The notes under the pieces: model-generated | Seen by the model: only the letters and a program-made list of their open reading frames with translations | The model's database searches: none | What the model was told of the DNA's origin: nothing | Made by a program: the position numbers and the translations under genes | Shown: positions 41,541 to 52,330 of the stretch, piece by piece | How the letters are laid out: each line of letters opens with the position of its first letter | Numbering within the stretch: the first letter of the stretch is position 1 | DNA from: Areca catechu | Taxonomy: Eukaryota > Streptophyta > Magnoliopsida > Arecales > Arecaceae | NCBI GenBank assembly: GCA_021397845.1 | Contig: CM038043.1 | Location: 126,772,013-126,836,012, forward strand | Length of the DNA: 64,000 nt | Direction: 5' to 3'

Positions 41541-43962
41541 TGAAAGGATTATGCCCTATAAGCCAATATCTGTATCTCCCAGACCATTGTAAATTGACAA
41601 ATTAATAAAGGCAATAATTTTTTCATCATTCGCTGTGTCATTATATGATGAATCCCATAGATTAGGGCTATGGTTGTAGGGCTATGATGAGATCATACCA
41701 GTGAGATCTAAAGGCCTTAAAACCCTAATCTAGAATATTCCTAGTCATAGGAACCCTGAGTTGGGGATCAGGGTTTCCGGTAAGACTGGCACATCCTATG
41801 TATGCTGAAAAGGGTGACTGCTCTCACAGTCACTTGTGTAGGACACTAATACAAGGATGTGGGTGCTCATTAGCGAATGAGTTCACTGAATAGATCTAGT
41901 TTGAGAACATCTAATGGAGCCTTAGCTACTTGTCAATAGATATTTCTCATAGTGGGAGTTGTACAAGTAGTCCTATGACCTGAGACTGCCATAATACCTT
42001 ATGTACATGAACCCATGCTTTGGTTCAATCTCATTCATGACACTGGGTCATGCACAAGGTTGATGCTGGGTGTGGTGAATTGTATATGAAGGAAATGAGT
42101 AGGTCAACAAGGAATTGATCACTCCTAGTAGGAGGAGATTGCATCCAGCCAAATTAGGTCAGATGATGATTCAGGAAATCTTTGATCAAAGTACAGATAT
42201 TAGAAATGATTTCTAATATCGAATTAATTGAATCATTAGTGTATGACTGAGCTGGGAATGAGTATAAACTGGATTTGACATGATTCCATATCCATAGTTA
42301 TATTCGGGATGCAAGATGATTGAAGGATCGAATTGTACGGGAACTTTCCACTGAAGGGTAGTTTTGGAATTACACCAGAACTTCCATATCTTCCGGGTAG
42401 ACATGACACGTTGCTAGACGTCAATCTTGTCTTGTGGATTGATCAAATTAAATGGTTTAATTGGATCACTAATTAGGAGGAGACCTAATTGACTGACTCG
42501 AGTTAGCTCGATTTGACCTAAATCGATTAGAATGAGTTCTGATCAGATTAGGTCAACTTGCACTCGGACCCACTGCTGGCTAAGTATGGAACCCAATGGG
42601 TCACACACTTAGGACAGATAATCAAGGTTTTAATTTGGAATTAAATCTCGTTTGCAGATGAACACACTAGCATGTGTTGCAAACCATGGCTTCTACTTGA
42701 ATCGGATTCGAGTTAGGGTTCCGATTTGGTCTTTTTTAGATCCAAATTCATTCTGGTTAATCTAATTGAAGATTCAACACATTGGGCTAATAGTAGGCTA
42801 GCAATTGGGCTAACCTAAGAGGCTAAACCCCTTTCCCACATCGCCTAAGTCCCTCCCCTTTTTTTTTCCCACGCGCGCGCGCAAGAAGAAGAGTCCACGC
42901 GTGCGTGGACTCTTTCCAAGTCGCGTCTTTGCGTGAAAAGAAAGAAAAAAGGGCCGGTGTTTTTTGAAGAGGCGTGGAAGAGAGTCCACCTAGGCGTGGA
43001 CTCTCCAAAAAAAGGGAAAATACCGTGAAAAGAAAAGGAAAAACACCGAAGGGGCGCGACTCTTCTTTCTGCGCGCGCCCTTCTGTGTTTTTCGCGATCC
43101 TTCTTCGCATCTTCCCATCCCAAAGGCCGTGAGATTAATCCCAAGGGCCGTGAGATAAAGAGAGAAGACGTGAGAAGGGAGAGAGGGACGTGAGAGGATG
43201 ATTAAAAGGTGAGAAGGCGCCTCTCTGTCACCTATTTAAGGAGAAGACTTCACCGTGAAAATTTATTCCAGATTTTCTACGGCGAAGCCTTACTTCTTTT
43301 TCCCTCTCCCTCTCCAGAAGACTGTTTCCCCCTCCTCTCTTTCCTCTTTGATTCCTTTACAGAGCCTAGGCTCTGTCGAATCTCAGAACGGAAGGAGAGT
43401 CAGAGAGAGAAACTCTCCGACGGTAAAGGAAGAAGGCGCCCCTCCTTCCTTTCTTTCTTACATTAAGACAATCTTGTCTTAATTCTCTTCTCCCTCCAAG
43501 ACAAGCCTTGTCTCATTTTAGGACAAGGGCTTATTCTTAAGACCAGAGTGTCTTAAGGGGCCAAAGTTGCTAAAAGACTAGGAGAAGGGTAAGAAAGAAG
43601 GTTTAGTCCCAGTTTGGCCAGAGGAGTCCTAGCCAATAGCCCATATATCAAGTTCTTGGGGTAGAACTTGATTGGAAGGAACTCAATTAAGGAGTCACTG
43701 TCTTGATTATCTGCCCGTGTGGATCACCATCGGAGGGCGGACAAGTGGACGCCTGGTGTGTTCAACAGGCTACTCAATTTGGAGTTATTTCTGCATCAGA
43801 CTGGAAATAGCAATCTGAGGTTAGTATTTAAAGTATGTTAAATTTGGACATACATGTAGTCACAGTTTTAATTGCTAATAAGGAGATTTTGGGATTAGGG
43901 TTCGGACCTGATTTCATAAAACTTTGAAATCCACACTTCCGCACTGGTTCCCGAACCCAACA
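41541..43962 (+). repeat. CopiaE 3' LTR
   Basis: 2422 bp, nearly identical to the 5' LTR. Visible differences include gaacccc/gaatccc near the start, a small indel near 42752, and a changed base in the GC palindrome (cgcgcg to cgtgcg near 42900). Confidence 0.96.
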
Positions 43963-43967
43963 CGAAC
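43963..43967. repeat. CopiaE right target-site duplication CGAAC
   Basis: An exact copy of 33677-33681, directly after the LTR end CCCAACA. Confidence 0.92.
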
Positions 43968-45267
43968 CTATGAGGTCACACGCCATAGAGGTTTTCTCTC
44001 TGATCCAGGCACCGATTATGATTAAGAATCGTCTAGGTAATTTTTGGTCACGGTTATTGTCAGAGCACACTTATTGATTTGACATGCATTAGGTCAATCA
44101 GGGATAGTTCGGGTTGATACCTGATCAACCTGGACTGAACCAATTTGGATTGTGTTTTAATTTGAATGGGATTCAAAATTAAAACCCCTCTCTCTCTCTC
44201 TTGGTTAAGTGAATATTTGAAACGGGTTCAATTAGTCTGGACCGGTTACTTTAATTAAGCAAATTAGTATTGAACTAGGTTCAATTGGATTGAATCGGAT
44301 GAATTTCCATTGAACCGGTTTAATTGCTATTGAACCAATGAAATTGAATTATTTGGACCGTTTGTTTTTCGGGACGGTTTAACTGAAGACTAAGTCTTCG
44401 TCTTCCTCCATCCACGATGGAATGAAATACATTTTTCTTCCCACTTCCCTACAGTTGCTGGAACTGCAGAGAAGTCGTGCGTGGTATTGGATGAGGGCCA
44501 GTGCCTTCTATAGAAGATCAGTCCGAGCGTCTTTCAAAAAATAGGGAGACGGAGATCAAAAACAAAAGAAAAACAATGACAACAGACCAAGAGGGAGCGA
44601 TTGAGGTTATGTTCAATCTCTTCTAGGAGCATTGAGAGCTTGTTTCCTCCACAGCAAGGAAGAGAGAAGCATTGAGAGGTTTTTCCTGGTGTGCTCGAGT
44701 CTGAACTGGGGTTTGTCTTGAAGAAGACAAGCAGTGGACAACATTCTACTCCCCTGTTTCTCAACCGTAGTCTCTTGTGGATTTCCGGTGGCTAGCACTG
44801 CGTCTGGAGATCGGATCATCTCAAAGCCCAGGTGTGGATTCTAATAGAGGGTGTGCAACTGTGCACCTCGGAGCATTCATCAGTGGCCTATTGTATCTGC
44901 CACGACTGATGATCTGAATGCCTGCACCGTTTACAAAGCCAGCAACACCAGAAATTTCAGCAGATTATTCTCAGATAGGAAAAGGTTTTTGGGTGATTAT
45001 TCTTCTCCATTCCAGTTGAAGATCGAAGAAGAACAAATCTCATTACTGCTGCTCAGTATTGGGAAAGGAAAGAGTTGTTATTTGATCTCCATTTGCAGCT
45101 GGTTTGAAGCCCAAAAATAGAGCTGTGAGACGTTCCAGGGAAGAAGACGATCGGAATAAATATATTCCATTTATTCCAGCATTTTACAGTTTTATCCTAA
45201 CTCTATTCCAAGGTTATTCCAAGCAAGATAAAGCCAGGTATGGGTTTTTATTTCTTTTCTTACCAAC
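43968..45267 (+). repeat. LTR-F, right part
   Basis: This continues the host sequence of CopiaE. It probably ends TTACCAACA at about 45267, followed by a degenerate primer-site-like 'gaaatatcagagg'. It contains imperfect repeats around 'attgaaccggttcaatt' (44220-44360) and a short CT microsatellite at 44188-44200. The joined LTR would be about 2.2 kb. No gene is supported, and short ORFs lack known motifs. Confidence 0.5.
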
Positions 45268-45705
45268 AGAAATGTGAAATATCAGAGGTTGACCTCTGCC
45301 GCCAGATAGAAGTTTACCTCTGCAATATGTTTATTTTATTACCGAGCTACATGTTATCATGTCTACATGTTTAAATAAATGTTGTACATGCCTATTTAAT
45401 TAAATACATGCAACATGTTCATGTTAAATCCAGGATGTTTAATCCAGGATAATGAAATAATTTTTCTACATGCATGTTAAACTGTTTAAAATGAATAGTT
45501 ATTTCACCTGCTAGTGTAGTAATCCCTGGGTAGAATGTCCTCCAGTGTGGCAACACCTGCAGGCAAGTTATTTACAAAGATATATTAATAAAGAGTTTAA
45601 TTAATAGCAAGAACATCCTTACATCGATACTAAATGCACTCATATGAAATCCAGTTGCACCTTCTTTCACGATATGAGTCACCAGCATATGTGTACATAG
45701 GCAGC
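45268..45705. other. Unassigned spacer between LTR-F and TatG
   Basis: AT-rich, with repeated 'catgttta' and 'acatgc' motifs near 45350-45480. A minus-strand ORF (45793-45572) has no recognisable domain and overlaps the TatG LTR edge, so I do not call it a gene. Confidence 0.35.
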
Positions 45706-46892
45706 TGTAATAGATTCCACTTATTGATGCTAAATCCCCGTGGACCAGATGGAGCAACTTGCCTACTAGTTCACCTTCGATGAAAACCTGCAAAACAAAT
45801 CCCCCGACCAGAATTTCTTCGATGGGGGATACTCTGATGCCAAAGTTAGCAAGAATTTAGGTAGCAGAATGGAGAACTTGAGAGCAAAATGAGGTGAAAA
45901 TGGAAAGGAAAAAAATGAGCAGAGTGGCGTTGAAAGAGCTAGCTATGGACTGGCTCTAACTTGCCTGGAGTTGGCGTACCTCGAGTGTCCCCTCTTACCG
46001 ATATTTATAGACATGAGTGTAACTACTTACGGTTATGGGAATTAGTTAATGTAACTTTCTCATAATAGTAAGTAGTGGCGGTCGAAAATTAGTTATTCCA
46101 TGGTTATCGAAGCCGGAGCAATCGACCATGTGGGTGGTTATAATAACTAGAACAACCTTCAACTATTTCAGGTTGAAAGATCATTCCCATGCTTTGGATA
46201 CACTCTCTTTAGAGGAGATCCAAAAAGAGTCTAACTACCTCTTTAGACTATCTTCCTTGGAATGGTCCAAAAACGTGCTAGCTATATGCTTCAGATTTAT
46301 CTCCTTTGAAGTGAACCAAAAAATAAAGAACTGCTTACCATGGAGCCAATGGGATAAATAATACATCGCAGAAGTATCCTCTTCGGACCAAGCTAAAGAC
46401 ATCAAGCCGAATGAAATAATAACAGATTCCAGAAGTATCCTCTTCGAACCAAGCTGAAGCCATGAAGCCGAATGAAATAGTAATATATTCTAGAAATGTC
46501 TTCTTTGAACCGGCTGAAGACATGAAGCCGAATGAAATAGTAATATATTTCAGAAACAACTTTGGACCAGGCTGAAGACATGAAACCGAATGAAATAGTA
46601 ATATATTCAAGAAACATCTTCTTCGGACTAGGCTGAAGACATGAAGCCGAATGAAATAGTAATATATTCCAGAAATATCTTCTTCAGAGCAGGCTGAAGG
46701 CATGAAGCTGAATGAAATAGTAATATATTAATGAAGTAATAATATATTCTTTTCATTGAAACAGATTGTAGCCCTCATTAAATTAAGAAAATATCATCTT
46801 TAAGTGCACTGATTTGGTTGACAGGTCCAAATAAAATCAACCCAACTGATGAACTGGCAATTATTTTGTATCGAACCGGATTACCACAACAG
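45706..46892 (-). repeat. TatG LTR
   Basis: The stretch 'cttcgatgggggatactctgatgcc' (in pieces) at 45829-45853 matches the TatB inverted LTR at about 16220-16245. The right end 'attaccacaaca' at 46892 matches TatB 'atgggcacaaca'. A reverse-complement TATA (tatttatag) is near 46000. The left end is approximate. Confidence 0.5.
46370..46735 (-). repeat. ~60-bp tandem repeat in the TatG LTR
   Basis: Units with 'gctgaagacatgaagccgaa' recur at about 46404, 46465, 46525, 46583, 46644 and 46705 (spacing 58-61). Minus-strand ORFs through it are repeat artefacts. Confidence 0.92.
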
Positions 46893-47350
46893 CTACCAGC
46901 CACTCCTAATTTTGAAATAATTTTATTTCAAAAAATTGAAGTAGTTAGAGTTTGTCATTTATGGATGAAATAAAATAATCAATGATGGCAAATCGCTGGC
47001 CTTTCCTTTCATAATAACTGATTTATGATTCAAAGATTGTGCTGAGGATAGGTGTCAGCCCCTTATTGATGCTTCAAAAAAAGATGGCACAAATTTAAAA
47101 GCCTGGCTGATCCTTTCATTAAAAAGACTTTTATGGAATTTTTATTTGATCAAGAAAGTACACTTGGTGACATCTTGGGCCTTAGTTATCATGCTGAAAA
47201 CTCATCTTGGCCATCTATGGCATTTCTTGCAAATCATAACTGACAATCCATTGATTGACATCCCTTAGTAATTCGCACCCACGATCGGTGCCGCTGATAC
47301 GTTGCACGATTGAGAAGATCATTAGTTTCTTAAGAAAAAACCCCATCATC
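46893..47350. other. TatG spacer between polypurine tract and accessory-ORF promoter
   Basis: It begins with gctaccagccactcct, which on the minus strand is a degenerate polypurine tract (compare aggagcaggggggcaac of TatB). The rest shows no gene. Confidence 0.45.
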
Positions 47351-47355
47351 CCATA

Positions 47356-47365
47356 TATATAAAAA
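47356..47365 (+). promoter_or_regulatory. TATA box of TatG accessory ORF
   Basis: TATATAAAAA occurs in ccatatatataaaaagggg, 150 bp before the first ATG at 47506, the same arrangement as in TatB. Confidence 0.6.
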
Positions 47366-47505
47366 GGGGGGTGATCCCATGAAACGAACTTCCTCGTCTT
47401 CTCTAAAACTTCTTTCTTCTTCCTCTCATCCTGCTCTATTATTCTTTTCTGCAAGTTATCTTGTCTTTACTTGGAGGTAGGGGGCCTTCTCCTTTCTCTT
47501 TCATA

Positions 47506-47781
47506 ATGAATAAATTGCAAGATAACCTAACCATTAGTAAGGGTTCAATGAGAGATGAACCCTCTGAGAGTGGGGGCCCTGTTAGAAGGAGAGGTTCCGA
47601 ACTTTCTCCAAGAACAGTTGCTAGTTCCTTACCTCATACTAGGGTAGAGAGCCTTATTTATTGTTACCACATTCCTAGGACCTTTAAGTCACTTGTTCCC
47701 AATCCAGATGAGAGGATTATTCGTCCTTCTCCTAGTTCAATCAGCATATGTGAATACCACTTAAAGGCTGGCCTTAGATTT
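47506..47781 (+). pseudogene. TatG accessory ORF, N-terminal part (interrupted by GalH)
   Basis: ATG 47506 gives MNKLQDNLTISKGSMRDEPSE. The frame then reads VESLIYCYHIPRTFKSLVPNPDERI and CEYHLKAGLRF, matching the blocks of TatB (NLRVVYGIPSTLHLML and YEAHLNVGLRFPLHP). It is cut exactly within the GLRF-PLHPFF motif by the GalH insertion. The remainder is at 56615. The frame is open throughout this part, so before GalH inserted it may have been better preserved than the TatA and TatB copies. Function unknown. Confidence 0.72.
47777..47781. repeat. GalH left target-site duplication GATTT
   Basis: GATTT precedes the LTR start TGGTGCGGG; GGTTT follows the right LTR (56610-56614), one mismatch. Confidence 0.75.
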
Positions 47782-49398
47782 TGGTGCGGGCACCAGACTC
47801 AGAAGAAGACTTCAGAGCTCCATTTGGATCTCTGATTAACCTTGCCCGAAGAATTAGGGTTTTTGGTTTGTAATAAGAGTTGACTAGATCAACTCAATTT
47901 AGCTTGAGTCTATATTACCTACATTTTTATTTTGTTGAGTCATGTTGACTCAATAGTGGACTAGGGCTTCAACCTGGGGTGTTACATTTTCTCCCAAGGC
48001 CTAGCAAGTGGACGCCACACTCCCAGCCACACTCCCAGCCATATGCCTGAGTCCAGGGGGCGCCATATCTACATCCAGCAGCCTTTGGTCCCCACACCAC
48101 AGATAGCAGCTTCCTTCTCTCATGCGCCAGTTGAGGAGAAATCCACTAGGAGTCCACAAATCAAGGGGGCGGCCCAAGTCTTTCCCAAAAGAACCAAACT
48201 ATGAAAGGGAAGAAATTCTCTTGGTGAGAACTTCAAGGAGGCGCCCACTACCTGCCAAAAATATCCAAAACAAAGATGGGAAGGGCCTTGACTTAGGGAG
48301 GAAGAAAAGGAGGAGTCCAAAAGAGTTGATCCATGGAAGGAAAGAAATCCTGTCTTGAAGACCCAAGCAAGGAGGCACCATCTACCTGCCTTTTATAACC
48401 CAAATCAAATTTTTTGGTACCTTGGCCGACCATATGTGTATGGATTATCCTAATTTGTAGATCCCCTCCTTTAGTCCCACATGGGAAGATGTAAAACCCT
48501 ACTCTCTTGTAAAGCCCTATAAATTAAACCCCTCTTGTAAGTTTAAATCAATCAGATGAATGAAACCAAATTTTTTTTTGTGAGCAAACATTGTGTTTTC
48601 TCTCTTCCGCACTTGCATCCAGGTGTTGAGCTCCGTGAGGGAGTAAATCCGGGTTCCCCAGGAACCTTGAGGAGGTGTGAGATCTCCAAAACCCAAACCC
48701 TAGGTTAGCCACTCCACTCCCAAACCCTAGCCGCCCATCACCCTTCTCTTTCCACTAAGCCCTAGCATATTCCACCTCCCATGGCCTCTCTCTCCAAGTC
48801 CAGGCCGACCACCAACATCCAGCTCCAGTCCGGATACTTCAGATCAAAGCCCTTTCCAGAGGGAGTCGAATCAGCCTTCAAGAGAATCCGGATCTCAGCG
48901 ACATCAGCCTTCAAGTTCTTCGAACTGGTAAATCCTTCCTTGAGTCTCTGAATCTATCACTTGTTTTTCTTCTTCCCAGATCTTGAGTCCAGGAGAAGCC
49001 GACCAAACCACAAGACCAGTATTGGAGGATCCATTGCGAAGATAGCCGAATCCGAGGATCCAACAATCAGCTCGAGAGAGTTCTTCCACCCAAATTCTGA
49101 GAAGATCACTGTCTGGTTGGTAAACCATCTCTCCTCTCTATTTCTATTCTGTTGAAAGTTCAGAGCGAAACCCTAGGTCTGGGAGTTTCTCAACCCCCAG
49201 CGATCCGATACTTCTGAACTACTCTGATAATTTAGTTTCTTCTAAATTGTGCTTTAAATCCTTACCTAGTTTCCTTCAACTTAGTTTAGCTTTACTTTGA
49301 GTCAAATCCAATTTCTGAAATATAAAAAAAAAAAAGAAAAAAGAAATTAATCCTAAATTTACTTCAGCATACGCTTCTTTGTTCTTTGTTCTGCATCA
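47782..49398 (+). repeat. GalH 5' LTR
   Basis: 1617 bp, TGGTGCGGGCACC to CTGCATCA. Its first 58 bases are a copy of the pol C-terminal codons (see 54386-55051). Apparent ORFs at 48122 and 48961 recur in the 3' LTR and are not genes. Confidence 0.95.
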
Positions 49399-49418
49399 TT
49401 TTTGGTATCAGAGCCCTG
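49399..49418 (+). promoter_or_regulatory. GalH primer-binding site
   Basis: TTTTTGGTATCAGAGCCCTG follows the LTR; TGGTATCAGAGCC is the initiator-Met tRNA type. Confidence 0.88.
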
Positions 49419-50296
49419 TCTAGGGTTTCTGTTTTGATTGCTTGTTTGAGTCTCTCTTTTTACTTTGTCTGCTCGAAGTAGACTCCCAGGACGTCCGGTC
49501 CTAGGAACGAAGCGAGGTGCAAACCTCCTCTTCCCATTCCACGGGGTGTTCCTAGGGCGTGTAGGGGATCCGTTGGGTTATAACTTCGTAGCAGGAATTG
49601 TAAACGGGGAAGTGCTCTATTTTCAGCCCGTAATTGCCCTGTTACAGGAATTATTTCTCACTGCAAGTAACTCTAAATTCAGTGATTTTTATTTTTCTGA
49701 AACCAGTATAATTTATCCTATTTTGCATTATTTTCCTGTGATTTATTGGTTTCCGTGAGATTTCTGAGAATTAAATTACTGCAACTCTTTTTTTGTGTTC
49801 TGCAATCCAATTATTTTTTAGTGTTCATCTCTTAATTCATCTTAAGGGCATTTGAGCATCTAAGAAAAGGGGAGGAGTTGATAACCTCTCCTTAGCCCAA
49901 AACCACCACCCACTCATTCGAACCTAAGCCTTTAATCTAAAAATTGATTAGACCTAATTTGCCCTAGTGGGCTAGGGACATCAACAAGTCGAGTCAAGGC
50001 AAGTGTTGAGTCAGTTTGTCTAGTTACTCTGTGTGTGCTTTGTACTCAGTGTCTAGAACGGTGGTTCAGGGATTCCATCCCAAAGGGCTTGTGTGCTGGT
50101 CTGCCTACCTGGCCAATCTCTGATTGGTGTCTAGGATTGGCATTCAGGGACCTAACACTCCCCTTACACCTGCCTGGCTGAGTCCTGAGTTACTACAGGC
50201 TAGCTTGCCACTCTGATTGGGCAACTAGTTTGGGCTCTAGGTCTAGTTAGCCCGTAGTCGTTCAGTTGAGTCTCATTTTGTGTGCTTGATTGCATC
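49419..50296 (+). other. GalH untranslated leader
   Basis: No gene supported. It holds a block at about 50048-50185 (gtgtctagaacggtggttc ... cctggccaat ... attggtgtctagga) that matches the CopiaE leader at about 36903-37045. Confidence 0.75.
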
Positions 50297-51406
50297 ATGT
50301 CTACCCGGAATGGAGTACCCTACCAACCTGGTCAAACCCAACCTGATTTAGAGGCCATGGTTAGAGCTCTTACTGAGAGTATGAACAAATTAAGTCAGGA
50401 TATGAATGAGAATTTTGCCCAGCTTAGGGATCGAGTCCAAGTACTTGAGGAACCTAGGCATCGGAATTGGACTCCTGACCCAGATTTTAATGTGCCTCAA
50501 CCTCACCCACACCAAGAGCCTAGAAGACCTTTATACCGAGATCCTGAACATAATCATAGGAGGCCTGACCCAGAACCTGAGGATAGAGATGATAGGTTCA
50601 TTCGGAACATCAAGTTAGATGCACCCACTTTTGATGGTAGCTTAAATCCTAAGGTGTATTCTGATTGGGAGGGTGAGATGGACCAGTACTTTGAGTGGTA
50701 TGCCATGTCTGAGGAGAGGAAATTCAAGTTTGCCAAGATGAAATTAATACGTCAAGCTAGGTTATACTAGGGGAACATTGAGCTAACCACTAGAAGACGA
50801 AATGTAGAGCCCATAACCACTTGGCAGGGTATGAAAGAGAAGCTTAGAGACAAGTACCTACCCATTTCATACCAGCAAAATCTGTTAGACCAATGGCAGA
50901 CTTTGAAACAGGGAAACCGATCTGTTTCGGACAACATAACCACCTTTGATGAATACCTAATGAGATGTGATGTGAGTGAAGCCCATGAGGTCACTTTGTC
51001 TAGATTTAGGGCTGGACTTAGGGAAGATATTAAGAGAGAGTTGTTTCTGAGAGAGGTTACTGACCTAGACCAAGCCTATCAGATTGCACTGAACACTGAG
51101 AAGTTTCAGAGAGGACCCATGCCTTCTAGGGTTAGTGCCCCAATCCTAAGAAATGGACCTAGCCAGGTTACCCCTAGCAAGCCTAATCAGGGTATTCCCA
51201 CCCCTAGGCCCATGGACAAAGGTAAGGCACCTGACACCCAGAGAACCCCTAGTATCATCTGTTTTAAGTGCCAGAAGCCCGGTCATATGTCCAACCAGTG
51301 CACAGCCATAGCTTGTTTTAAGTGTCATAAGGTAGGTCATGTTTCTAGCCAGTGCCCTCGTAGATCCCTATATATAGAAGAGAGGAGAAGAGAATTCCGA
51401 GCCTAA
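50297..51406 (+). pseudogene. gag: GalH gag
   Basis: The first ATG gives MSTRNGVPYQPGQTQPDLEAM. A coiled-coil N-terminus is followed by a Pro/Arg-rich linker, the gag core start LDAPTFDGSLNPKVYSDWEGEMDQYFEWYAM, a TAG at 50768-50770 at a position expected to be Trp, then (same frame) MKEKLRDKYLPISYQQNLLDQWQTLKQGNRSVSDNITTFDEYLMRC. Two zinc knuckles follow: CFKCQKPGHMSNQC and CFKCHKVGHVSSQC. Apart from the one stop the frame is open. It builds the virus-like particle and binds RNA. Confidence 0.9.
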
Positions 51407-52330
51407 TGAGGAGTTTGAAGAAGAAGTTTATGAGGCCGGAATGAATTTGGTTGATGAGTATGAAGGAGAGGAAGAATCCACTGAGTCTGACCACTTAGGG
51501 GTTGTGAGATGCATCCTGTCCCAGACTAAAGTTCAGGAGGATTGGCGTAGGACTAACATCCTACAGACTTTCCTTAAACTAGGGGATAAGGTTTGTAAAA
51601 TCATCATAGATAGTGGGAGCTGTGTGAATGCCATTTCTACTAGCACTGTCAAAATGTTAGGCTTAACCCCAGTCCCCCACCCCAACCCCTATAAGGTTTC
51701 TTGGGTAGACTCTACCTCTATACCCATCCAGTCTAGATGTCAGGTCCAAATCCAAATGCAATCCTATCAAGAGAAGATTTGGTGTGATGTCTTGCCCATG
51801 GGGGTGAGCAGTATAATTCTTGGAAGACCTTGGTTGTATGATCATGATGCCACCCTCTTAGGAAAATCCAACACCTATGTCTTTAGTTTCAATGGGAAGA
51901 AAATCAAAATCCATTCAGTCCCACCTAAGGACAAGGTAGCTAAAGGAACCAGTAAGGTCAGAGAAATGAAGACTGGAGTGAACCTAATTAGTGCCAAGGA
52001 TCTAGAACAAGAAATTCATAGTGGTTCACCCATTTGGATGTTGACTGCTAAGGAACTTAGGACTCCTACACCCTCAGAGCCTCCTCAGGAAGTTAAACCT
52101 TTATTAGAAGAATTTGAGGATGTTTTTCCCGAGGATCTGCCATACCACCTTCCACCTCTTAGGGATATTCAGCATTCCATAGATTTAGTCCCAGGAGCTA
52201 CCTTACCCAACTTGCCCCATTATAGGATGAATCCATCTGAGCATAAAGAACTGCAAAGGCAGGTTGGCGAATTGTTGAGGAAGGGGTTCATTAGAGAGAG
52301 TCTTAGCCCTTGTGCAGTCCTGCACTTCTA
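51407..52330 (+). pseudogene. pol: GalH protease and RT start
   Basis: After a frame change near 51400, the frame 51441-52331 reads an acidic linker, then CKIIIDSGSCVNAISTSTVKMLGL (protease with intact DSG) and GVSSIILGRPWLYDHDA (ILGRPW). The RT N-terminus follows: EEFEDVFPEDLPYHLPPLRDIQHSIDLVPGATLPNLPHYRMNPSEHKELQRQVGELLRKGFIRESLSPCAV. One C appears deleted near 52319, shifting the frame into the next ORF. Confidence 0.88.

Larger units (their letters stand above)
33682..43962 (+). mobile_element. CopiaE: young Ty1/copia retrotransposon (Tork/Angela-like)
   Basis: A complete element with 2424- and 2422-bp LTRs, TG...CA ends, exact 5-bp CGAAC duplications, an initiator-Met primer site, a 1.5-kb leader, one gag-pol reading frame broken only by one frameshift, and a polypurine tract. 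By eye I count about 23 differences between the LTRs (just under 1%), so it inserted recently. The domain order (protease, integrase, RT, RNase H) is that of Ty1/copia. The lineage name is tentative. Confidence 0.95.

Noticed and set aside
45572..45793. 73-aa minus-strand ORF as a host gene exon
   Set aside because: No recognisable domain, no splice sites I can trust, and it overlaps the edge of the TatG LTR.
46335..46703. 122-aa minus-strand repeat ORF
   Set aside because: It follows the roughly 60-bp tandem repeat in the TatG LTR and has no known domain.
48120..49155. ORFs duplicated at 48122/55334 and 48961/56174
   Set aside because: These are parts of the two GalH LTRs, not tandem genes.
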